A stretch of DNA of 17,116 nt, taken from Oscillospiraceae bacterium. GTDB taxonomy: Bacteria; Bacillota; Clostridia; Oscillospirales; Oscillospiraceae. Positions 1-6,656 of this stretch are shown one piece after another; the stretch's first letter is position 1, and each line of letters begins with the position of its first letter. The position numbers were made by a program, and so were the translations under genes. The notes beneath the pieces are model-generated. The model searched no databases. It had not been told where the DNA came from and was given only the letters and a program-made list of their open reading frames with translations. The stretch spans positions 1-17,116 of the forward strand of contig JAQVYO010000018.1 in assembly GCA_028708585.1 (NCBI GenBank), written 5' to 3'.

Positions 1-117
1 AGCCATGATAACCCCGTTTTACAGGAAATTTATAAAGACTATCTTGGCGAAGCTGGCGGCCACAAGGCCCACGAACTGCTGCACACGCATTACATTGCGC
101 GGCCGAGATATCAATAA
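1..117 (+). CDS. [FeFe]-hydrogenase catalytic subunit, C-terminal fragment
   Basis: The window opens inside a gene in frame 1, which ends at a TAA at 115-117. Only the last 38 residues are present. They contain the pattern HxNP, then IYKDYLGE, then HKAHELLHTHY and a short basic-aromatic tail. This matches the extreme C-terminus of the large catalytic subunit of [FeFe] hydrogenases, including the NADH-dependent electron-bifurcating type (HndD/HydA group), where a small-subunit-like helix with HKAHELLHT wraps the H-cluster domain. These enzymes reduce protons with electrons from ferredoxin and/or NADH during fermentation. The H-cluster cysteine motifs and accessory iron-sulfur domains lie outside the window, so the subtype cannot be decided. 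A terminator follows 21 bases after the stop, so this is probably the last gene of its operon. Confidence 0.82.
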   Translation, partial: SHDNPVLQEIYKDYLGEAGGHKAHELLHTHYIARPRYQ

Positions 118-138
118 AATCCCATATCTGCAACTGTG

Positions 139-173
139 AACGGAGGAGGGCCTTGTGCTCTCCTCCGTTTTCT
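139..173 (+). terminator. Intrinsic terminator of the hydrogenase gene
   Basis: The arms AACGGAGGAG (139-148) and CTCCTCCGTT (160-169) are perfectly complementary. The stem extends inward by a G-T and a G-C pair and leaves a loop of about 7 bases. The descending arm runs into TTTTCT. It sits 21 bases after the hydrogenase stop codon. Confidence 0.8.
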
Positions 174-360
174 ACGCCGCTTAGGTGAGAAGGCGCGTTG
201 CCGCCCGCCCTTTTCTGGCCGCAAATTTTCCGTTTTGCAACGCCCTGCTCTCATTTGGGCCGGGAGACTGCAGCGCACCGTCTGTATCCTCCGCCCGGTC
301 TGAGCTTCCATCCATTTTTCTTTTGGCCAAAAGCGTTGACCCGAAACTTGCTTCCACATA

Positions 361-392
361 TAAAAGCGCGGCAGGAAAACCGCCTGCCGCGC
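361..392 (-). terminator. Terminator of the rhomboid-like gene
   Basis: The arms GCGCGGCAGG (366-375) and CCTGCCGCGC (383-392) form a perfect 10-bp stem with a 7-base loop. Read on the minus strand, the stem is followed by TTTTATATG, a short U-tract. It lies 12 bases past the stop codon of the 405-1253 gene. The 118-404 interval contains nothing else I can support apart from this and the hydrogenase terminator. Confidence 0.75.
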
Positions 393-404
393 CAAAATTC
401 TTTT

Positions 405-1253
405 TTATTGAATGTGCACATGGTTATTGATATGGTCCTTGCAGTAGCAATAATAGCCGTTGCATTTAGAACAATAACGGAATTCCATGTCGGGATATTC
501 CGTGTCCGTCTTGCCGCAGACGGCGCATTTGTGCAGATAGCCCTTGTTCTCCTTGGCTGCCTTGGCGGCGGAACGGAAACGAACCGACTTGCGGGAATAG
601 CCGTACCGGTTTCTCCCGCTGCGGAAAAAGCCCAAAATCTCCCCGCCGAAAAACAAAAAATAGTTGAGCAGCGCAATCACAGGCAGAATCTTATAAATGG
701 CAGGTGAGATCATGATAATTTGCAATGCAAAATACAAGGCGTCAACCCAGGCAAGCCATTTTATTTTAATGGGAAGGATGAAAAACAGCAGAACCTGCAT
801 ATTGGGAAACAAGGAAGCAAAGGCAAAAAACATGGATAAATTCAGATACTGGGCGGACAGGCCCACCATAGAGTTTCCCGTCAAAAAGCCGCTTAAGAGG
901 CCGGCGGCCACGTTGAACCCGATGCCGAACAGATAAAACAGGGTAAACTTTGCCGTTCCCCATTCCCGTTCTAGCGTTGCCCCGATAAAATAATAAAAAT
1001 ACAACGATATGGCGGTGAAAAAGAGGTTTCCAAAAATGGGGACAAACAAAAAGGTCACAAGACGCCAGATCTGCCCTCGTAAAATCAAGGAGGGCGAAAA
1101 ATAGAGAAGGCCCAAAAAGGTCCCGCTTCGGTCCATCATCGCGAGAAGATACACAACAATGTTTCCGATCACGACCCAGCGCATCAGATTCGGAATGCCA
1201 AAACGGGGATGCTTATAACAAAAGCGGTCCAGCGCGCGGCTAAATAAGTTCAA
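405..1253 (-). CDS. Rhomboid-fold membrane protein with C-terminal zinc-binding motif, probably non-proteolytic
   Basis: 282 residues. About six hydrophobic segments span residues 25-207, with the rhomboid hallmarks GQIWRLVTFLF (60-70) and a GxxxEREWG stretch near 91-99. A GLSA tetrad at 131-134 sits where rhomboids carry the GxSG nucleophile. In the last membrane segment, where active rhomboids have AHxxG, I see LLNYFLFFGG with Asn197 and no histidine, so the Ser/His dyad looks broken. The cytosolic tail has a metal-ligand array: C243xxC246, C261xxC264, C271xxH274 and H278xH280. The start is TTG at 1251-1253: an AAGGAGG on the minus strand ends 7 bases before it, whereas the nearby ATG (1256-1258) is out of frame and too close to the ribosome binding site. 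Similar rhomboid-family proteins with this tail are, to my knowledge, common in Clostridia and often labelled as proteases. Client and role are unknown. Confidence 0.8.
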   Translation of the reverse strand: MNLFSRALDRFCYKHPRFGIPNLMRWVVIGNIVVYLLAMMDRSGTFLGLLYFSPSLILRGQIWRLVTFLFVPIFGNLFFTAISLYFYYFIGATLEREWGTAKFTLFYLFGIGFNVAAGLLSGFLTGNSMVGLSAQYLNLSMFFAFASLFPNMQVLLFFILPIKIKWLAWVDALYFALQIIMISPAIYKILPVIALLNYFLFFGGEILGFFRSGRNRYGYSRKSVRFRSAAKAAKENKGYLHKCAVCGKTDTEYPDMEFRYCSKCNGYYCYCKDHINNHVHIQ

Positions 1254-1315
1254 TGCATTTCCTCCTTTTCAGGAAGCATATTTGCCGGAAGAAGGTTGTC
1301 TCCTCCGCTCCCAAC

Positions 1316-1395
1316 AGGGTAAGCTCCCATACCGAAAGCCAGGGACAACCCGTCCGGCCACCGGAAAAACTTGACTTCTCTCAAGAGTTTACCCT
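1316..1395. repeat. Long-spaced inverted repeat enclosing small hairpins
   Basis: AGGGTAAGCTC at 1316-1326 pairs with GAGTTTACCCT at 1385-1395. As + strand RNA all 11 positions pair, counting one G-U; on the minus strand the same position is an A-C mismatch. The 58 bases between hold further short dyads: GGAC/GTCC near 1343-1355, CCGG/CCGG near 1353-1364, and CTTGA/TCAAG at 1370-1385. It could be a regulatory RNA fold or a DNA operator in the divergent interval between the rhomboid and acetylation genes. No known riboswitch consensus was recognised. Confidence 0.4.
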
Positions 1396-1400
1396 ATTTT
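1371..1400 (+). promoter_or_regulatory. Possible second upstream promoter for the acetylation operon
   Basis: TTGACT (1371-1376) and TATTTT (1395-1400) are separated by 18 bases. The -10 is weak, and the site overlaps the right arm of the inverted repeat at 1316-1395. It could be a regulated promoter, but the better candidate lies at 1468-1496. Confidence 0.2.
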
Positions 1401-1467
1401 GGTGCCGAAGTCCACAACATCCTGCAAATATTTTCTGCAAGGGTCATCCGGTGAGCGGCCAGTCTTG

Positions 1468-1496
1468 ATGACAAAAGCAAGCCTGTATGCTATAAT
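1468..1496 (+). promoter_or_regulatory. Sigma-A-type promoter of the acetylation operon
   Basis: ATGACA (1468-1473) and a perfect TATAAT (1491-1496) are separated by 17 bases, with a TGC extended -10 just upstream of the hexamer. Transcription would begin near 1503, giving a leader of about 30 bases that contains the ribosome binding site at 1521-1526. An imperfect dyad with two TGCA cores (1421-1442) lies just upstream and could bind a regulator. Confidence 0.7.
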
Positions 1497-1533
1497 CGGA
1501 ACAATGCCGTGTTTCGACAAAAGGAGCGTTTTC

Positions 1534-2943
1534 ATGCTGTTTTCCAGTTCCCTTTTTCTATTCCTGTTTCTTCCAGCGGTGCTTCTGCTTTATTTTGGAC
1601 CTTTGCGCCCATGGAGAACCGGGCAGAATGCATTTCTCTTTTTAGCGTCCCTCTTTTTTTATGCCTGGGGAGAGCCATGGTTCGTTCTGGTTCTTCTGGG
1701 GTCCATTGTGCTGAATTATCTGATCGGCCTTGCCGCCGGGCGGGTCCGATCCAAGGGGGGAAAGGGCCGCGTTTTTGTGGTGCTTGCCACCTTGATAGTA
1801 AATATCGGAATAATTTTTGTTTTTAAATATTTGATTTTTACCATTGGAACGATCAACGCTCTATTGGGCACCCAAATTACCGTTCCAATGATCGGGCTTC
1901 CCATGGGTATTTCCTTTTTTACCCTTCATTCCATTTCCTATGTGCTGGACATCCTGCGGGGAAAAGGCGAAGCCCAGAAAAACCCTCTGAACTTAGGGCT
2001 TTATATCACACTGTTTCCCCAACTCATCGCGGGACCCATTATCCGGTATGGCACCATTGCGGCGGAACTGAAGGAGCGGCGGGAAAACTGGGAGGATTTT
2101 TCCTCCGGTGTCTGCCGCTTTATCTTTGGCCTTGGAAAAAAAGTCCTTTTGGCCAATAATCTGGCCCAGATCGCGGATGCGGCGGTCGGTGCCGGCGGCG
2201 GCTCCGTCTCCCTTGCCTGGCTGGGCGCCATTTCCTACATGCTTCAATTGTTTTTTGACTTTTCCGGCTATTCCGATATGGCCATCGGCCTTGGCCGTAT
2301 GTTTGGGTTCCACTTTCCGGAAAATTGCAATTATCCCTTTATCTCAAATTCCGTTGCGGAATTGTGGAGGCGCTGGCACATTTCCCTTGGCGCCTGGTTC
2401 CGGGATTATGTCTATATTCCCATGGGCGGAAGCCGGGTGCCTAGAGGCCGTCTGGTGCTGAACCTTCTGGTGGTTTGGTTTTTAACCGGGCTTTGGCACG
2501 GGGCCAACTGGACCTTTATTCTCTGGGGCCTTTCCTTCTTTGTGGCGCTGTTTTTTGAAAAGCTCACCCCCTTCGGAGCGTTTTTAGACCGACACAAAGG
2601 CTTTGGCATTTTTTACACGGTAACCTATTTTTGCATCGGATTTGTCTTTTTCCGGGCGGACAATTTAACCGCCGCGTTTCATTATCTTGGCTCCATGATC
2701 GGCCTTTGGGGCGGTTCCTTCTGGAGTGCGGCCACCACCTTGTATCTCAACGAATTTAAATACTTCCTTCTGGCCGGCGTTCTGTGCTCCACTCCCCTGT
2801 TCCGGGTCCTGGGGAGACGGCTTCCTCAAAAATCCCTGCTGCTGGACACAGGGTATTCTATCGTTACGACGGCCATATTAGCCGTTTCCGTGGCCTATAT
2901 CATCAAAGGGACTTACAACCCCTTTATTTATTTTAACTTTTAA
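1534..2943 (+). CDS. MBOAT-family O-acyltransferase (AlgI/DltB/PatA type)
   Basis: 469 residues with many membrane segments starting at the N-terminus. Proteins of this family move acyl groups, usually acetyl, from a cytosolic donor across the membrane to an extracellular polysaccharide or wall polymer. Family marks include FFYAWGEPWF (41-50), GISFFTLHSISYVLD (125-139), FPQLIAGPI (161-169), FDFSGYSDMAIGLG (241-254), RRWHISLGAWFRDYVYIPMGG (279-299) and the catalytic-histidine motif WHGANW with His322. The ATG at 1534 was chosen because AAGGAG (1521-1526) lies 7 bases upstream and the hydrophobic N-terminus begins there; a longer in-frame reading from 1399 has no such signal. The stop codon overlaps the next gene's ribosome binding site, so the two genes are cotranscribed. 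The target polymer cannot be told from the sequence. Confidence 0.9.
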   Translation: MLFSSSLFLFLFLPAVLLLYFGPLRPWRTGQNAFLFLASLFFYAWGEPWFVLVLLGSIVLNYLIGLAAGRVRSKGGKGRVFVVLATLIVNIGIIFVFKYLIFTIGTINALLGTQITVPMIGLPMGISFFTLHSISYVLDILRGKGEAQKNPLNLGLYITLFPQLIAGPIIRYGTIAAELKERRENWEDFSSGVCRFIFGLGKKVLLANNLAQIADAAVGAGGGSVSLAWLGAISYMLQLFFDFSGYSDMAIGLGRMFGFHFPENCNYPFISNSVAELWRRWHISLGAWFRDYVYIPMGGSRVPRGRLVLNLLVVWFLTGLWHGANWTFILWGLSFFVALFFEKLTPFGAFLDRHKGFGIFYTVTYFCIGFVFFRADNLTAAFHYLGSMIGLWGGSFWSAATTLYLNEFKYFLLAGVLCSTPLFRVLGRRLPQKSLLLDTGYSIVTTAILAVSVAYIIKGTYNPFIYFNF

Positions 2944-2960
2944 GGAGGAGTCTGCACACC

Positions 2961-4166
2961 GTGAAAGAAAAAAAACGCTTTGCAGCCGCAGCATTGTTCC
3001 TTCTTTTTATTTTTGGGATGTTTTTCTACCTGCTGCGGGATTTTAATTCCATATCCGGAGAGGTTCTCCATTTCTATCAAAAAAACCGGTCGGAAAACCC
3101 AACTATTTGGGAGAAGGCTTCCCTTTGCATCAGTAAAACAGAATCGGCCGTGAATGACAGCGCCGACCGCTCTCACGGATTTATCGAACTGTTTGGCGGT
3201 GTTCAGCGCCTTTTATCCAAACGTGTCATTGATGATTACGACCCGGAAAACATAGTCGTGCGCCTTTCAAATGGGACCCTTCAATTGATCGCCAAGGGCG
3301 CTTCGGAACAAGACATGACCGGCGCCGCGGCATCCCTGAGCCGTCTTCATCAAACTCTGGCCAAATCCAATATTCCGCTTCTCTATATCAACGCCCCGGA
3401 AAAAATCCAGGAAGGGGCCAAGGTGCTTCCTACAGGGATCTATGAATACGGCAACGCGCAGGCAGACGCGCTTTTGCAAAAGCTGAAGGCCCAGTCGGTT
3501 CCCGCCCTGGACCTGCGCGGCAGCTTTTCTCAGGCAAACTACGGCGCCAATTTTTTTGTCACCGATCACCACTGGAAGCCGGAAGCCGCATTTACCGCCT
3601 TTCAGACCATTTGCGGCACTTTGCGCACCCAATATGGCTTTTCCATCCCGTCCGCCGTTACCGATTTTGAAAATTACTCGGTGCTCAGCTATCACAATTA
3701 TTTTCTAGGCAGTCAAGGCAAACGGGTGGGAACCCTGTACGCCGGGACAGACGACATCAGCCTCATTGCTCCGCGGTTCAAAACTAGTCTGGTCTATGAC
3801 GTTGCCTCCCATGGCATCCACCGTGCGGGGGACTATCTCAACACCGTCATCTTCCGGGAACGGGTAAAGGAAAAAGACTATTTCGGCGGGAACCCTTATA
3901 CCATGTATGCCGGAGGCGATTACGCGCTTGGCAGGATCGTGAACAACGATAATGCTGGCGGACCGAAAATTCTAATGGTGCGGGATTCTTTCGCCGGCGC
4001 CATCACCCCGTTTCTTTCCTTGGCCTGCAGCAAACTGGAAACGCTGGATCTGCGCTATTTTACCGGCTCCCTGACCCAATACATCTTGGAAACCAAACCG
4101 GATATCGTGCTGTATCTTTATACTGCTTCCTCCACTAGTAACCAGACCTTATTTAAAGTCAATTAA
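2961..4166 (+). CDS. AlgX/AlgJ/DltD-like SGNH acetyltransferase partner
   Basis: 401 residues, starting at GTG 2961 with AAGGAGGAG at 2942-2950. A single N-terminal membrane helix (about residues 7-25) anchors an extracellular domain. That domain has TDHHWKPEAA (201-210), which matches the DHHW catalytic Asp/His motif of AlgX/AlgJ-like proteins. MVRDSFAG (339-346) corresponds to the GDSF-type nucleophile block, with Ser343 the likely nucleophile and Arg in place of Gly. In characterised systems the MBOAT protein loads an acyl group across the membrane and the SGNH partner transfers it to the polymer; the adjacency and 17-base spacing support that pairing here. No polymer synthase is visible nearby, so the acceptor (secondary wall polymer, exopolysaccharide or peptidoglycan) is unknown. 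No strong terminator follows: the best candidate is a short AGCC/GGCT stem with a T-run near 4252-4272. Confidence 0.82.
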   Translation: MKEKKRFAAAALFLLFIFGMFFYLLRDFNSISGEVLHFYQKNRSENPTIWEKASLCISKTESAVNDSADRSHGFIELFGGVQRLLSKRVIDDYDPENIVVRLSNGTLQLIAKGASEQDMTGAAASLSRLHQTLAKSNIPLLYINAPEKIQEGAKVLPTGIYEYGNAQADALLQKLKAQSVPALDLRGSFSQANYGANFFVTDHHWKPEAAFTAFQTICGTLRTQYGFSIPSAVTDFENYSVLSYHNYFLGSQGKRVGTLYAGTDDISLIAPRFKTSLVYDVASHGIHRAGDYLNTVIFRERVKEKDYFGGNPYTMYAGGDYALGRIVNNDNAGGPKILMVRDSFAGAITPFLSLACSKLETLDLRYFTGSLTQYILETKPDIVLYLYTASSTSNQTLFKVN

Positions 4167-4298
4167 TCCTTTGGAAAGCAGTCTTTTCTTCTTTTCAAGC
4201 CTCGATATTAGAAAAAATCTCCACACACGATCCGACCGCCAACGGCGGCCGAGCCGGAGAGAGGGCTTTTTGCAGAATCAAGGTTTTTGACAGGCTGA

Positions 4299-4330
4299 AA
4301 AGGGGCCGCCTTGCAAAAGGCAGCCCCTTC
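4299..4330 (-). terminator. Terminator downstream of the DUF4428/SHOCT gene
   Basis: AAGGGGCCGCCTT (4300-4312 region) and AAGGCAGCCCCTT (ending 4329) form a 13-bp stem with one mismatch and a tight loop. Read on the minus strand the stem ends in CCCCTTTTC, a short U-tract. It lies about 70 bases past the gene. A second perfect 9-bp hairpin, CGGATTTGT/ACAAATCCG (4374-4382 and 4389-4397), lies directly behind the stop codon but has no T-run. Confidence 0.55.
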
Positions 4331-4400
4331 CGGTTTTCATAAAAATTTGAGGTTCTATCCGGAAGAGCCGCCCCGGATTTGTTCACAGACAAATCCGCAG

Positions 4401-5156
4401 TTACAAACCCAACAGCTGCTTTTTCTTTGCCTCAAACTCTTCTTTGGTGAGAACGCCGGAATCCATCAGCTTTTTCAGTTTCCAGAGTTCTTCCGCCACG
4501 GAAACAACCGTTTCCTGAGATTTGGAATCACTTCCCGGCTCCTTCTCTCTTCCGCTGCAAATCATCTGAAGGGCTTCACAGCACTCCTTGGCATCCTGAT
4601 AAATCTTTTTGCAGACCCTCGTTCCTTTTATGCTGGGAGCGGAAATGAAGCTGATATACACGGCAGGACGGTTTTTGTCGTTGACACGGATCTGTAGTTT
4701 GAGCGAGGTGCAAATTCCGCCGTCTTTGATCTCCTTTCCATCCTCGCTTTGCCTGCTAACCGCAGACTGGCCAATGCCACCCCCGGCAATGGCCAGTCTA
4801 TCCTCCAGGAGCACAAACCCCATCAAATCCTCATACCCGAACACCACAGGGTTGCTGCGCCTGCCGTATACCCCCGTATAAATCAGCCACTTCCGATCTT
4901 CTTCACTGAGTTCCATTAATGTTCCGATTTTTCTGTTGGGGGAAAACGAGGCCGCTTTAGCCTCCTGCTCTTCCGCAAATGAAACCGCCTTTTTCGCTTC
5001 CTCCTCAGAAATGCCGGTTATCACGGTATCCGCCCCATACTGGCATTTCTTATGGCAGGCAGAACAAATCCATTTTTTATCCGACAGCCGATGACGGCCG
5101 AGCCAAACCTCATTCCCGCACACGGCACAGGCTGTATGAAAACCAGAAAAACTCAT
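4401..5156 (-). CDS. DUF4428 zinc-ribbon / SHOCT-domain protein
   Basis: 251 residues. The N-terminus is a zinc ribbon with C10xxC13 and C31xxC34 around a GRHRLSDKKW stretch, matching DUF4428. Residues about 70-205 form a middle domain rich in beta-type sequence, with GYEDLMGFVLLED and KLQIRVNDKNRPAVYISF, perhaps a PH-like or DUF4429-like fold. The last 30 residues (LWKLKKLMDSGVLTKEEFEAKK and the following KQLLGL) are a SHOCT domain, a short helical module found at protein termini that probably mediates oligomerisation. There is no signal peptide or membrane segment. The ATG at 5154-5156 has GGAGG 7 bases upstream. The gene is monocistronic with its own promoter and terminator. Function is unknown; the family often appears in Firmicutes near stress or envelope genes, but nothing adjacent defines a role. 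Confidence 0.8.
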   Translation of the reverse strand: MSFSGFHTACAVCGNEVWLGRHRLSDKKWICSACHKKCQYGADTVITGISEEEAKKAVSFAEEQEAKAASFSPNRKIGTLMELSEEDRKWLIYTGVYGRRSNPVVFGYEDLMGFVLLEDRLAIAGGGIGQSAVSRQSEDGKEIKDGGICTSLKLQIRVNDKNRPAVYISFISAPSIKGTRVCKKIYQDAKECCEALQMICSGREKEPGSDSKSQETVVSVAEELWKLKKLMDSGVLTKEEFEAKKKQLLGL

Positions 5157-5331
5157 GTTCCAACCTCCAACATTATATCCCGCATCCTTCTCCCGCCAAC
5201 CCTTCCGTTTATTCCCGGAAAGTCTGCCATACCGTCCAATCCTTCGCGGCTGTACACCGGGAGGTCCCGCCAGCTTTTCCGTTTCAACATCGCATCGTGT
5301 ATCCTCTCCGCCTGCCGCATCTTCCAGCTTT

Positions 5332-5360
5332 ATTGTAACAAATCAGCATCCAAGCCGCAA
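5332..5360 (-). promoter_or_regulatory. Probable promoter of the DUF4428/SHOCT gene
   Basis: On the minus strand TTGCGG (5355-5360) and TACAAT (5332-5337) are separated by 17 bases. Transcription would start near 5325, leaving a leader of about 165 bases in which I see no convincing structure. Confidence 0.45.
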
Positions 5361-5430
5361 CACCTATGCGGTCAGCCGGGAAGATAATATCCTCTCAAAT
5401 CCGGTTTTTTGCCAAAGAAAGATAGAATAG

Positions 5431-5462
5431 AAAAAAGAGCCACTGTTCCATGGCTCTTTTTT
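5431..5462 (-). terminator. Terminator of rplM-rpsI
   Basis: AAAAAAGAGCCA (5431-5442) and TGGCTCTTTTTT (5451-5462) form a perfect 12-bp stem with an 8-base loop. Read on the minus strand the 3' arm ends in six T residues. It begins 17 bases after the rpsI stop. The symmetry would let it act on either strand. Confidence 0.85.
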
Positions 5463-5478
5463 ACAATTGCAATCCAAA

Positions 5479-5883
5479 TTATCTCTTGGAGAACTGGGGT
5501 GCGCGGCGGGCGGCTTTGAGGCCGTATTTCTTCCGTTCCTTCATACGCGGATCGCGGGTCAAAAGCCCGGCCTTTTTCAGAATGCCGCGATAGGAATCGT
5601 CCGCCAGCAAGAGGGCTCTGGCAATGCCATGACGCAGAGCGCCGGCCTGACCAGTCACGCCTCCGCCGGATACGGTGGCAACCACGTCCATTTTTCCCAT
5701 GGTATCCGTTGCCACCAGCGGCTGGCGGGTAATGAGCTTTAAAGTATCAAGTCCAAAATAGTCGTCAATATCACGGCCGTTGATGGTAATCGACCCAGTT
5801 CCGCCTGGGAAAAGATGGACCCTCGCCACAGAGGATTTCCGTCTGCCGGTACCATACAGATAAGGCTTCTTGCTCTTATACAT
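5479..5883 (-). CDS. rpsI: 30S ribosomal protein S9 (uS9)
   Basis: 134 residues, a normal bacterial length with a short N-terminal extension. Hallmarks are YGTGRRKSSVARVHLFPG (10-27), SGGGVTGQAGALRHGIARAL and the basic C-terminal tail ending RRAPQFSKR, which reaches the P-site tRNA in the 30S subunit. The ATG at 5881-5883 has AAGGAGGG (5891-5898 on the complementary strand), which overlaps the rplM stop codon. The 13-base gap to rplM shows the usual rplM-rpsI operon with coupled translation. Confidence 0.97.
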   Translation of the reverse strand: MYKSKKPYLYGTGRRKSSVARVHLFPGGTGSITINGRDIDDYFGLDTLKLITRQPLVATDTMGKMDVVATVSGGGVTGQAGALRHGIARALLLADDSYRGILKKAGLLTRDPRMKERKKYGLKAARRAPQFSKR

Positions 5884-5896
5884 TCATTTTCCCTCC

Positions 5897-6328
5897 TTAT
5901 TCCGCCGGCCAAAGCTCAGGCTTCTGTGCGGCGTGATTGTGCGTTTTTCCGCGGTAAATTCTCAAACGGCCCAGGGAATTGCTGGTCACCGTATTCCGGG
6001 GCAACATCCCCCGCACCGCCAAACGCATGGCAAGCTCTGGCTTGTCCTGCATCAAAAGACGGTATTTGATTTCTTTCAGGCCTCCGGCATAGCCGGAATG
6101 AGTACGATAGTACTTTTGCTCCAGTTTCTTCCCGGTAAGCACCGCGCGCTCCGCATTGAGAACAATGACAAAATCGCCGCAATCGGCGTGAGGCGTATAT
6201 TCAGGCTTATGCTTCCCGCGCAGGAGAACGGCCGCGGTGGCAGCAGTCTTGCCCAGCGGCTTTCCCGCCGCGTCAAGGATATACCATTTGCGTTCAATGG
6301 TATTCCTGTTTGCCATAAATGTGGACAT
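5897..6328 (-). CDS. rplM: 50S ribosomal protein L13 (uL13)
   Basis: 143 residues, the typical length. Recognisable stretches are ERKWYILDAAGKPLGKTA near the N-terminus, LRGKHKPEYTPHADCGDFVIVLNAE, TGKKLEQKYYRTHSGYAGGLK and AVRGMLPRNTVTSNSLGRLRIY. It is an early assembly protein of the large subunit. I chose ATG 6326-6328 because GGAGG lies 7 bases upstream and the resulting N-terminus fits the family; an in-frame ATG at 6418 would add 30 residues with no supporting ribosome binding site. Expression comes from the strong promoter at 6507-6535 through a 170-base leader. Confidence 0.97.
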   Translation of the reverse strand: MSTFMANRNTIERKWYILDAAGKPLGKTAATAAVLLRGKHKPEYTPHADCGDFVIVLNAERAVLTGKKLEQKYYRTHSGYAGGLKEIKYRLLMQDKPELAMRLAVRGMLPRNTVTSNSLGRLRIYRGKTHNHAAQKPELWPAE

Positions 6329-6500
6329 TCTTTCCCCTCCAAAATCTATGATTTCATTCATTTTCTTCTTTACACGATAGGTGATGCAGTTTAGAATACG
6401 ATTGTTTCCCGGCGGCATATGTTCTCTGACCGCTCAATCACCCCGCCATTGACCATCAGCTGCACATCCATTGCCGCAATCGCCCTGCAATTCACGACGC
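6329..6500 (-). promoter_or_regulatory. Long 5' leader of rplM-rpsI, possible autoregulatory RNA
   Basis: From the predicted start site near 6500 to the rplM ATG there are about 170 untranslated bases. In minus-strand RNA, GATG(U)GCAG (complement of 6460-6468) can pair with CUGCAUC (6383-6389). Inside that, GGCGG (6443-6447) can pair with CCGCC (6411-6415), and a competing GATTG/CAATC pairing exists. Ribosomal-protein operons often carry such leaders for feedback, but I cannot match this to a specific described L13 leader consensus. Confidence 0.3.
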
Positions 6501-6506
6501 CTTATA

Positions 6507-6535
6507 GTTATAGCACAATGGAATATCCCTGTCAA
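6507..6535 (-). promoter_or_regulatory. Strong sigma-A promoter of rplM-rpsI
   Basis: On the minus strand, a perfect TTGACA (6530-6535) and TATAAC (6507-6512) are separated by exactly 17 bases. This is the best housekeeping promoter in the window, as expected for ribosomal proteins. Confidence 0.85.
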
Positions 6536-6656
6536 CAGTTCTGAAAGAAAATTTTTATTTATCTCCTTTACACCTTTTAAAATCTTCTTTTTTCTCCTAT
6601 ATGCTCTTATATCCTTAATTTCATTTTTATTTTCAAAAAGAAAGGACTTGATTACG
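6536..6656. other. AT-rich, pyrimidine-biased leader before the ttcA-like gene
   Basis: This interval is strikingly T-rich on the + strand compared with the surrounding GC-rich genes. A reading frame stays open through it, but the encoded peptide is a low-complexity run of Phe, Leu, Ile and Ser, so it is not counted as part of the protein. No clear -35/-10 pair was found for the + strand gene; TTTACA with TATATG has too long a spacer. Confidence 0.45.

Larger units (their letters stand above)
5157..5478. other. Intergenic interval with one promoter and one terminator
   Basis: About 320 bases between two minus-strand genes. Apart from the promoter at 5332-5360 and the rpsI terminator at 5431-5462, I see no gene or repeat. 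Short open frames here have no ribosome binding site and no protein-like composition. Confidence 0.6.

Noticed and set aside
198..707. A 169-codon open frame on the + strand after the hydrogenase terminator
   Set aside because: More than half is antisense to the rhomboid gene, and it lacks a ribosome binding site and recognisable domains.
1280..1400. Considered as a c-di-GMP, guanidine or fluoride riboswitch upstream of the acetylation operon
   Set aside because: The folded element is suggestive, but none of the conserved ligand-pocket sequences I know is present, and the best promoter lies downstream of it.
6471..6656. A 62-codon in-frame extension of the TtcA-like protein
   Set aside because: It would overlap the rplM promoter, encodes a low-complexity Phe/Leu/Ile run with no counterpart in the family, and the GTG at 6657 has the ribosome binding site.
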